Source: Streptomyces spororaveus
GTDB taxonomy: Bacteria; Actinomycetota; Actinomycetes; Streptomycetales; Streptomycetaceae
Reading direction: 5' to 3'
DNA length: 64,000 bases
NCBI RefSeq assembly: GCF_016755875.1
Contig: NZ_BNED01000005.1
Coordinates: forward strand, 2,831,001-2,895,000
Part shown: positions 55,125 through 64,000 of the stretch, in pieces
How positions within the stretch are numbered: the first letter of the stretch is position 1
Layout of the letters: each line of letters starts with the position of its first letter
Program-made: the position numbers and the translations under genes
Notes under the pieces: model-generated
What the model was told of the DNA's origin: nothing
The model's input: only the letters and a program-made list of their open reading frames with translations
Databases searched by the model: none

Positions 55125-56636
55125 TTACTCGGAGACGCCGAGGCGCTCCAGGATGAGCTCCTTGACGCGCGCCGCGTCGGCCTGGCCGCGGGTGGTCTTC
55201 ATGACCGCTCCGACCAGGGCGCCGACCGCCGCGATCTTGCCGCCGCGGATCTTGTCCGCGATGGCCGCGTTGCCCGCGATGGCCTCGTCCACGGCCGCGC
55301 CGAGCGCGCCCTCGTCCGAGACGACCTTCAGGCCGCGCTTCTCGACGACCTCGTCCGGGGTGCCCTCGCCGGCGAGGACCCCTTCGAGGACCTGGCGGGC
55401 CAGCTTGTCGTTGAGCTCACCGGCCGCCACCAGGGCCGCGACGCGCGCGACCTGGACGGGGGTGATGGGCAGCTCGTCGACGACGACGCCCTGCTCGTTG
55501 GCGTTGCGAGCCAGCTCGCCCATCCACCACTTGCGCGCGGCCGTCGAGTCGGCGCCGGCCTCGATGGTGGCGACGATGGAGTCCACGGCGCCCGCGTTGA
55601 GGATCGACTGCATGTCGTGCTCCGTGACGCCCCACTCCTGGAGGAGGCGGTTGCGGCGCACGCGCGGCATCTCCGGCAGACCGGCGCGCAGCTCCTCGAC
55701 CCATGCGCGGGCCGGGGCGACGGGGACCAGGTCGGGCTCCGGGAAGTACCGGTAGTCCTCGGCGTTGTCCTTGATGCGGCCGGCCGTGGTGGAGCCGTCC
55801 TCCTCGTGGAAGTGCCGGGTCTCCTGCACGATCGAGCCGCCCGACGAGAGCACCGCCGCGTGGCGCTGGATCTCGAAGCGGGCCGCGCGCTCCACGGAAC
55901 GCAGGGAGTTGACGTTCTTGGTCTCCGAGCGGGTGCCGAACTCGGACTCGGGGGTCGGGCGCAGCGACAGGTTCACGTCGCAGCGCATCTGGCCCTTGTC
56001 CATGCGGGCCTCGGAGACGCCGAGCGCCTTGATGACCTCGCGCAGCTCGGCGACGTACGCCTTGGCGACCTCGGGGGCCCGCTCGCCCGCGCCCTCGATG
56101 GGCTTGGTGACGATCTCGATGAGCGGGATGCCGGCGCGGTTGTAGTCCAGCAGGGAGTGGGACGCGCCGTGGATACGGCCGGTGGCGCCGCCGACGTGCA
56201 GCGACTTGCCGGTGTCCTCCTCCATGTGGGCGCGCTCGATCTCCACGCGGAAGATCTCGCCGTCCTCCAGCTGGACGTCCAGGAAGCCGTTGAAGGCGAT
56301 GGGCTCGTCGTACTGGGAGGTCTGGAAGTTCTTCGGCATGTCCGGATAGAAGTAGTTCTTCCGGGCGAAGCGGCACCACTCGGCGATCTCGCAGTTCAGC
56401 GCGAGACCGATCTTGATCGCCGACTCGACGCCGATCGCGTTGACGACGGGCAGCGAGCCGGGCAGACCGAGGCAGGTGGGGCAGGTCTGCGAGTTGGGCT
56501 CGGCGCCCAGCTCGGTCGAGCAGCCGCAGAACATCTTGGTCCTGGTGCCGAGCTCGACATGGACCTCAAGGCCCATGACGGGGTCGAACGAGGCGAGAGC
56601 GTCCTCGTACGACAGCAGTTCGGTGAAGGTGGTCAC
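55125..56636 (-). CDS. gatB: Asp-tRNA(Asn)/Glu-tRNA(Gln) amidotransferase subunit B
   Basis: A 503-residue subunit that binds and activates mischarged Glu-tRNA(Gln) (and Asp-tRNA(Asn)) for amidation. '[20 protein letters not shown]' with '[20 protein letters not shown]' holds the Zn-cysteines, '[20 protein letters not shown]' and '[20 protein letters not shown]' the kinase-like active site, and the C-terminal helical YqeY-like domain ('[20 protein letters not shown]') binds tRNA. GTG 56636 has AGAGGGAAA upstream. It is the last gene of the gatC-gatA-small ORF-gatB operon and ends at a strong terminator. Confidence 0.96.
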   Translation of the reverse strand: MTTFTELLSYEDALASFDPVMGLEVHVELGTRTKMFCGCSTELGAEPNSQTCPTCLGLPGSLPVVNAIGVESAIKIGLALNCEIAEWCRFARKNYFYPDMPKNFQTSQYDEPIAFNGFLDVQLEDGEIFRVEIERAHMEEDTGKSLHVGGATGRIHGASHSLLDYNRAGIPLIEIVTKPIEGAGERAPEVAKAYVAELREVIKALGVSEARMDKGQMRCDVNLSLRPTPESEFGTRSETKNVNSLRSVERAARFEIQRHAAVLSSGGSIVQETRHFHEEDGSTTAGRIKDNAEDYRYFPEPDLVPVAPARAWVEELRAGLPEMPRVRRNRLLQEWGVTEHDMQSILNAGAVDSIVATIEAGADSTAARKWWMGELARNANEQGVVVDELPITPVQVARVAALVAAGELNDKLARQVLEGVLAGEGTPDEVVEKRGLKVVSDEGALGAAVDEAIAGNAAIADKIRGGKIAAVGALVGAVMKTTRGQADAARVKELILERLGVSE

Positions 56637-56652
56637 GGTGAAACTTTCCCTC

Positions 56653-56898
56653 TCAGCCCAGCAGGACGTCGTCGTCGCCCAGGCGCTTCAGCTCGCGGTA
56701 CAGGATCGCGAGGCCGGTGACGATGGCGGCGGCGGACACGGCGGCGTCGACCAGCTTCAGCACGTCGTGCTCGCTGCGGGCCTTCTTGACCTGCTTGATC
56801 ACGCTGATCGCGCCGAAGGCGGTGGTGCCGATCGACAGGTACGTGCCGGTCTTGGACTTCTTGAAGCCCTTGGCCTTGGTCAGTGCACTGGTGCTCAC
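56653..56898 (-). CDS. Small membrane protein inside the gat operon (81 aa)
   Basis: An 81-residue protein starting '[20 protein letters not shown]', with a moderately hydrophobic middle ('[20 protein letters not shown]') and a clear hydrophobic helix ('[20 protein letters not shown]'). It starts at GTG 56898, overlapping the gatA stop by 4 nt (GTGA), and ends 16 nt before gatB. The tight coupling supports a real gene. I do not recognise the family, and it is not a known part of GatCAB. It could anchor or be a bystander. Confidence 0.8.
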   Translation of the reverse strand: MSTSALTKAKGFKKSKTGTYLSIGTTAFGAISVIKQVKKARSEHDVLKLVDAAVSAAAIVTGLAILYRELKRLGDDDVLLG

Positions 56899-58388
56899 AG
56901 CGACGGTGCCTCCTCAAGCAGCGGGTGACCCCAGCGTGCGACGAAGGCCGCCTCGACGGCGGCACCGACCTTGTAGAGCCGGTCGTCCTTCATCGCCGGG
57001 GCGATGATCTGGAGCCCGACCGGGAGACCGTCCTCCGGGGCCAGGCCGCAGGGGAGCGACATGGCGGAGTTGCCGGCCAGGTTGGTCGGGATGGTGCACA
57101 GGTCCGCGAGGTACATGGCCAGCGGGTCGTCGGTGCGCTCGCCGATGGGGAAGGCGGTGGTCGGGGTCGTCGGGGAGACGATCACGTCGACCTGCTCGAA
57201 GGACTTCTCGAAGTCCTGGGTGATGAGCGTGCGGACCTTCTGGGCCGAGCCGTAGTACGCGTCGTAGTAGCCGGAGCTGAGCGCGTACGTGCCGAGGATG
57301 ATGCGGCGCTTGACCTCGTCGCCGAAGCCGGCCTCACGGGTCAGGGCGGTGACGTCCTCGGCGGACTTCGTACCGTCGTCGCCGACGCGCAGGCCGTAGC
57401 GCATGGCGTCGAAGCGGGCCAGGTTGGAGGAGCACTCGGACGGCGCGATCAGGTAGTACGCGGCCATCGCGAGGTCGAAGGAGGGGCAGTCCAGCTCGAC
57501 GATCTCGGCGCCGAGCTCCTTGAGGAGCTCCACCGACTCGTTGAAGCGCTGGACGACACCGGCCTGGTAGCCCTCACCGGCGAACTGCTTGACCACACCG
57601 ACGCGCATACCGGCGACGGAGCCGTTGCGGGCGGCCTCGACGACCGGCGGGACCGGGGCGTCGATGGAGGTGGAGTCGAGCGGGTCGTGCCCGGCGATCA
57701 CCTCGTGCAGCAGGGCCGCGTCCAGGACCGTACGGGCGCAGGGACCGCCCTGGTCGAGGGAGGAGGAGAAGGCCACCATGCCGTAGCGGGAGACACCGCC
57801 GTAGGTGGGCTTCACGCCGACCGTGCCGGTGACGGCGGCGGGCTGGCGGATGGAGCCGCCGGTGTCCGTGCCGATCGCGAGCGGGGCCTGGAAGGCGGCG
57901 AGGGCCGCGGCGGAGCCGCCGCCGGAGCCGCCGGGGATCCGGGTGAGGTCCCAGGGGTTGCCGGTGGGGCCGTAGGCGCTGTTCTCGGTGGAGGACCCCA
58001 TGGCGAACTCGTCCATGTTGGTCTTGCCGAGGATGACGACGTCGGCTTCCTTGAGCTTGCGCGTCAGGGTGGCGTCGTAGGGCGGGATCCAGCCTTCGAG
58101 GATCTTCGAACCGACGGTGGTCGGGACCCCGACGGTGGTGAAGATGTCCTTGAGGGCGAGGGGTACGCCGGCCAGCGGGCCGAGCTTCTCGCCGGCCTCG
58201 CGCTTGGCGTCGACGGCGCGGGCCTGCGCGAGCGCGCCCTCGCGGTCCACGTGCAGGAAGGCGTTGACCTTCTCGTCGGTGGCGTCGATGCGGGCCAGGT
58301 GGGCCTCGGTCACCTCGACGGCCGTGAGCTCGCCGGAGGCGATCTTCTCGGCGGTCTGGGCGGCCGTGAGCTTGATGATGTCGAGCAT
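56895..58388 (-). CDS. gatA: Asp-tRNA(Asn)/Glu-tRNA(Gln) amidotransferase subunit A
   Basis: A 497-residue amidase that releases ammonia from glutamine for transamidation. The Ser-cisSer-Lys triad is visible: Lys in '[20 protein letters not shown]', the Ser pair in '[20 protein letters not shown]' and '[17 protein letters not shown]'. The C-terminal part ('[20 protein letters not shown]') is also typical. ATG 58388 follows gatC by 5 nt, with GGAGG in the end of gatC. Cotranscribed with gatC, the 81-residue ORF and gatB. Confidence 0.96.
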   Translation of the reverse strand: MLDIIKLTAAQTAEKIASGELTAVEVTEAHLARIDATDEKVNAFLHVDREGALAQARAVDAKREAGEKLGPLAGVPLALKDIFTTVGVPTTVGSKILEGWIPPYDATLTRKLKEADVVILGKTNMDEFAMGSSTENSAYGPTGNPWDLTRIPGGSGGGSAAALAAFQAPLAIGTDTGGSIRQPAAVTGTVGVKPTYGGVSRYGMVAFSSSLDQGGPCARTVLDAALLHEVIAGHDPLDSTSIDAPVPPVVEAARNGSVAGMRVGVVKQFAGEGYQAGVVQRFNESVELLKELGAEIVELDCPSFDLAMAAYYLIAPSECSSNLARFDAMRYGLRVGDDGTKSAEDVTALTREAGFGDEVKRRIILGTYALSSGYYDAYYGSAQKVRTLITQDFEKSFEQVDVIVSPTTPTTAFPIGERTDDPLAMYLADLCTIPTNLAGNSAMSLPCGLAPEDGLPVGLQIIAPAMKDDRLYKVGAAVEAAFVARWGHPLLEEAPSL

Positions 58389-58393
58389 GGCTG

Positions 58394-58690
58394 TTAGTCC
58401 TCCCCCAGGATCTGCGGCACCTTGAAACGCTGCTGCTCCTGGGCGGGAGCACCGGAGAGCGCCTGCTCGGGGGTGAGCGACGGACGGACCTCGTCCGCGC
58501 GCATGACGTTCGTCAGCGGCAGCGGGTGGGAGGTCGGCGGGACGTCTTGGTCGGCGACCTCGGAAACGCGGGCGACCGCGCCGATGATGTCGCCGAGCTG
58601 TCCGGCGAAGTGATCCAGCTCGTTGCTGGACAGCTCAAGGCGCGCCAGCCGAGCGAGGTGGACGACCTCCTCGCGCGTAATGCCAGGCAT
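58394..58690 (-). CDS. gatC: Asp-tRNA(Asn)/Glu-tRNA(Gln) amidotransferase subunit C
   Basis: A 98-residue stabilising subunit that wraps the GatA/GatB interface. '[20 protein letters not shown]' and the '[20 protein letters not shown]' stretch with the C-terminal '[10 protein letters not shown]' are diagnostic. ATG 58690 has GAGGA about 8 nt upstream; the frame is open to 58873 but that part is not conserved-looking. First gene of the gat operon. Confidence 0.96.
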   Translation of the reverse strand: MPGITREEVVHLARLARLELSSNELDHFAGQLGDIIGAVARVSEVADQDVPPTSHPLPLTNVMRADEVRPSLTPEQALSGAPAQEQQRFKVPQILGED

Positions 58691-58800
58691 GCAGCGATCC
58701 TCTGGGGGTGGGTGGATGTTTCGTTTCGGACCCAATCCTATGGGGCGCGGCGCTCGGCCTGCGAAACGGTTTGGCCCGGGCCGCTGCGCGGGGCAAAGAT

Positions 58801-58917
58801 CCGGGGCTCCGCCCCGCACCCCGCTCCTCGAACGCCGGAGGGGCTGGATGGTGCCGGCGTCAGCCGAATCCAAGCCCCTCCGGCGTGTGAGGTGCGGGGG
58901 TGCGGGGCGAGCCCCGG
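58801..58917. repeat. Large nested inverted repeat between gatC and the RmdB-type gene
   Basis: Inner arms ACGCCGGAGGGGCT (58832-58845) and AGCCCCTCCGGCGT (58873-58886) are perfect 14-bp complements. Outer arms beginning CCGGGGCTCCGCCCCGCACC at 58801 and ending GCCCCGG at 58917 pair with a few mismatches. Related GC-rich palindromes are scattered between genes across Streptomyces genomes. It could terminate rmdB transcription, but it is longer than an ordinary terminator. Confidence 0.75.
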
Positions 58918-58933
58918 CGGTGGCGGCGCGGGA

Positions 58934-61123
58934 TCAGACCGCGTCGGCCTCCGCGGCGGCGAGTTCCGCCGTGATGTCCGCCGGGCGGCGCCAGCCGCGC
59001 TCGCCGCGGGCCAGCAGCCAGGCGGTGGCCTCCTGCGGCGGCATGGCGGCGGCGACCAGCCAGCCCTGGACGGCGTCGCAGCCCAGGTCCCGCAGCCGCT
59101 CCCACGTCTCGTCGTCCTCCACGCCCTCCGCCACGACCAGCAGGCCCAGCGAGTGCGCCAGGTCCACCGTGCAGCGGACGATCTCCGCGTCCTGCGCGTC
59201 GACCGCCAGCCGGCCGACGAACGACCGGTCGATCTTCAGCTCGCTGACCGGCAGGCGGCGCAGGTGGACGAGAGAGGAGTAGCCGGTGCCGAAGTCGTCC
59301 AGGGACATCTTCACGCCGTGGCCGGTGAGTCCGGCCATGGTGTCGGCCGCCCGCTGGGGGTCCTCCAGCAGGACGTGTTCCGTTATCTCCAGCTGCAGCC
59401 CGCTCGCCGGGACCCCGTGGCGGGCCAGCCTGGCGGCGACGGCGCCCGCGAAGCCCGGGGTGTGGACGTCGCGGGGCGACACGTTGACGGCCACCGGGAC
59501 CTTGAGGCCCTGGGCCCGCCACCGCGCCACCTGGGCGAGGGCCGTCTCCAGCACGTACTCCGTCAGGTGCGGCATCAGCCCGGAGGTCTCGGCGATCGCG
59601 ATGAACTCGTCCGGGGACACCCGGCCGCGTTCCGGGTGCACCCAGCGCACCAGGGCTTCGAGCCCGGCGACCTGGCCGTCGAAGCGGACCTTCGGCTGGT
59701 AGTGGAGTTCCACTTCCCCGGCGTCGAGGGCCCTGCGGAGGTCGCCGAGCAGGCCCAGGCGGTCGGGCGTGTTGCTGTCCCGCTTGGACTCGTACACCTC
59801 GACGCCCGTACGGTCGCGCTTCGCCTGGTACATCGCCACGTCCGCGCGCCGCAGCAGCCCCTCCGCGTCGAGCGCGTGGTCGGGGAAGACGGCGAGGCCC
59901 GCGCTGGCCTCCAGGACGAGGGTGAGGCCGTCCAGGTCGAGGGGGGAGCTGAGCTCCGCGACCAGGCGGCGGGCGATGCGCTGGGCGCTGGTGGTGGAGT
60001 CGGCGAAGGGGAGCAGGACGGCGAACTCGTCGCCGCCGAGCCGGGCCGCCTCGGCGTCCTCGGGCAGGGCCTGGCGCAGCCGTTCGGCGATCTGGAGCAG
60101 CAGCCGGTCGCCCGCCAGGTGCCCCAGCGTGTCGTTGACCGCCCGGAAGCGGTCCAGGTCGATCAGCACGAGGGCGGCCCGGGTGCCGGAACGTTCGGCC
60201 TCGTCCAGGGCGGACCAGGCCCGCTCCAGCAGCCACTGCCGGTTGGGCAGCCCGGTCAGCGGGTCCCGCAGCTGTTCCTCGGCGCGTGCGCGGGCGATCC
60301 ACAGGGTGGAGTCCAGCGCGATCAGCGGTACGGCGAACAGCGGCAGCAGGACCGGCTGGGAGACGGCGACGACGCAGATCAGGGGGGCGATGCCGAGCAG
60401 CGCCACCGCTACTAAGGCCTGCCGGAGCAGGGCGGTGCGCGCGACGGTGGGCAGCCCGTCGCCGCGCGGGGCCAGCGCGATCCAGAGCAGGACGCGGGTG
60501 GCGAGCAGGTAGGCGACGGCGACGAAGACGATCTCGGGGACCGCCTCCAGCCCCCAGGAGGTGGGGAGCCAGGGGGTCTCGACGGAGGGCGCCTCGCCGA
60601 AGGCGGCGAGTACGAGGGCCCCGGCGCCGATGCCGAGGATGTCCACGGAGCCGTGTAGCAGCCCCTGCCGCCAGCGGTGCCTGCGCGCGGCCCCGACCAG
60701 GGAGACCACCGCCAGGGAGACCAGTCCGGCGGGGACCCATCCGTAGAGGATGAGGACGCCGAGGGTGAGTGCGGCGCCCGATCCGGTGCCGCCCCACCAG
60801 CGGTCGCGGCCGAGGGCGACGAGGTGGCCGACGATGATGCCGGTGAGCAGGGCCAGTGCCCAGCCGACCGGCCCGCCGGGGAACAGGGCGTGACGGCCGC
60901 TCAGCGCGGAGACGATGCCGGCGGTGAGCACGGTGACGGCGAGGCCCACGACGACGAAGGGCAGCACGCCGCGCCGCTCCTGCCCGCCCGCACCGTTGTG
61001 GGCCGGTCGGGTCTGCGGTGTCCTGGCACCCAGGAGACCGAGCCTGCCCGTCCTGCCCGCCCGCATGGACGGGAGTTCCCCGCCGAATTCAGGTGACGGG
61101 TCGGCGCTTTCGGTGGGTTTCAT
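58934..61123 (-). CDS. rmdB: Membrane GGDEF-EAL c-di-GMP protein (RmdB type)
   Basis: A 729-residue dual-domain c-di-GMP enzyme. Residues ~50-270 have about seven membrane segments ('LPFVVVGLAVTVLTAGIVSA', 'LLPLFAVPLIALDSTLWIA'). The GGDEF domain is intact ('VLIDLDRFRAVNDTLGHLAG', 'ARLGGDEFAVLLPF') and so is the EAL domain ('VAGLEALVRWVHPERG', 'SLDDFGTGYSSLVHLR', 'VVAEGVEDDETW'). Both synthesis and breakdown of c-di-GMP are thus possible. ATG 61123 has GAGAGG 8 nt upstream. Its place between gatC and ligA and its layout match what I recall of Streptomyces RmdB, which affects development; the name is by recall. Confidence 0.88.
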   Translation of the reverse strand: MKPTESADPSPEFGGELPSMRAGRTGRLGLLGARTPQTRPAHNGAGGQERRGVLPFVVVGLAVTVLTAGIVSALSGRHALFPGGPVGWALALLTGIIVGHLVALGRDRWWGGTGSGAALTLGVLILYGWVPAGLVSLAVVSLVGAARRHRWRQGLLHGSVDILGIGAGALVLAAFGEAPSVETPWLPTSWGLEAVPEIVFVAVAYLLATRVLLWIALAPRGDGLPTVARTALLRQALVAVALLGIAPLICVVAVSQPVLLPLFAVPLIALDSTLWIARARAEEQLRDPLTGLPNRQWLLERAWSALDEAERSGTRAALVLIDLDRFRAVNDTLGHLAGDRLLLQIAERLRQALPEDAEAARLGGDEFAVLLPFADSTTSAQRIARRLVAELSSPLDLDGLTLVLEASAGLAVFPDHALDAEGLLRRADVAMYQAKRDRTGVEVYESKRDSNTPDRLGLLGDLRRALDAGEVELHYQPKVRFDGQVAGLEALVRWVHPERGRVSPDEFIAIAETSGLMPHLTEYVLETALAQVARWRAQGLKVPVAVNVSPRDVHTPGFAGAVAARLARHGVPASGLQLEITEHVLLEDPQRAADTMAGLTGHGVKMSLDDFGTGYSSLVHLRRLPVSELKIDRSFVGRLAVDAQDAEIVRCTVDLAHSLGLLVVAEGVEDDETWERLRDLGCDAVQGWLVAAAMPPQEATAWLLARGERGWRRPADITAELAAAEADAV

Positions 61124-61511
61124 GCCCGTACCTCTCACAGCCGGCGATGCCGATGTCACGCGATGGCCCCGATGTCATGCCACCACGGCCGAAATCGCAT
61201 CCTGCAGCCGTGCACGACAGGCGCACCCCTCAACAGTAGGACGCGCGAGGCTCCCAGGGGCAGCGGTCGGCAGTGGTTGCCCGAATGCGACCCAGCCATC
61301 CTCATCAGTACGGTATCCGCCGAACGGGTGAGTTTGGTTGGGGACCCCCCCTGTCACCCGTCCGATGATCCGACAGCTCACCGGCCTGCGACCAGCCTTG
61401 TACCGGCCGTTTACCACCGTTCGCCGCGCCCGGCGTGCGCCCGCCCGTACGGCCGCACGCCACGCATCCGTTCGCCTTCGCTACTCCCCCTCGGCGATTC
61501 CCCTGTCGGTA
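61124..61511. other. Intergenic region between rmdB-type gene and ligA (388 bp)
   Basis: No gene supported. CCGATGTCA occurs twice as a direct repeat (61150-61158 and 61169-61177) just upstream of the GGDEF-EAL gene and could be a regulator site. An 80-codon open frame on the minus strand (61175-61417) has no ribosome site and reads like non-coding sequence. No terminator is obvious for ligA. Confidence 0.5.

Positions 61512-64000
<2,489 letters not shown>

Noticed and set aside
61175..61417. 80-codon open frame between rmdB-type gene and ligA
   Set aside because: No ribosome site, mixed composition, and it overlaps the likely promoter of the c-di-GMP gene.

Overview
This window reads as a chromosomal core segment of a Streptomyces species. 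The base composition is very GC-rich, start codons are often GTG and sometimes TTG, and the gene content matches the standard Streptomyces layout: urease, leuB/ilvE, proline catabolism, serA-ilvC-ilvN-ilvB, two c-di-GMP proteins, gatCAB with ligA, and an iron-box siderophore locus. Everything was read by eye; no database search, folding program or composition count was run.

Layout. 1-3050: start of the urease operon (ureC partial, ureAB fusion) divergent from an NCS1 nucleobase-type permease. 3066-5645: ilvE, leuB and a 42-residue conserved-looking small protein. 5905-8020: LysR regulator divergent from an MDR oxidoreductase, with a strong operator-like inverted repeat between them. 8021-10048: Tat-exported phospholipase C with a possible PHO box. 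10084-16790: an accessory-looking block, made of an alpha/beta hydrolase with a divergent TetR regulator, a complete IS5-family insertion sequence flanked by CTAG duplications, and a 1394-residue CHAT protease/STAND ATPase/TPR-like protein. 17010-19985: AAC(2')-I-type acetyltransferase, SUKH protein, nitroreductase and two hypotheticals. 20177-24320: proline dehydrogenase and P5C dehydrogenase divergent from a PucR-type regulator. 24317-26547: TetR plus DHA2 MFS exporter.

26637-32302 is the serine/branched-chain block serA, ilvC, ilvN, ilvB. ilvB is preceded by a 13-codon leader peptide (MRTRILVLGKRVG) and a textbook attenuator. It is followed upstream (32299-35196) by a CdgC-type GGDEF protein whose EAL half has lost its catalytic residues. 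35479-48681 is mixed: 2-hydroxyacid dehydrogenase, aldo/keto reductase, PQQ-type sugar dehydrogenase lipoprotein, DUF6191 protein, LAL regulator, small proteins, GNATs, MMPL transporter, cupin, DinB and a secreted Cys-rich peptide.

48783-52388: a siderophore-interacting reductase and a penicillin-acylase/AlcB-acetyltransferase pair (DesG/DesH type) diverge from a near-consensus iron box, so all three are probably under DmdR1/IdeR control. 52515-54437: membrane Ser/Thr kinase with a C-terminal NPCBM-like sensor. 55125-58690: gatC-gatA-small ORF-gatB operon. 58934-61123: an RmdB-type GGDEF/EAL protein with intact motifs. 61512-63713: ligA, then the C-terminal end of a methionine-synthase-like gene at the window edge.

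The most interesting items are the CHAT-STAND-TPR gene with its own operator-like palindrome beside an IS, the desG/desH/SIP iron locus, the ilvB attenuator with a leader Shine-Dalgarno buried in a hairpin, the paired operator-like repeats at leuB and in the urease/permease gap, and the unexplained small ORF inside the gatCAB operon.
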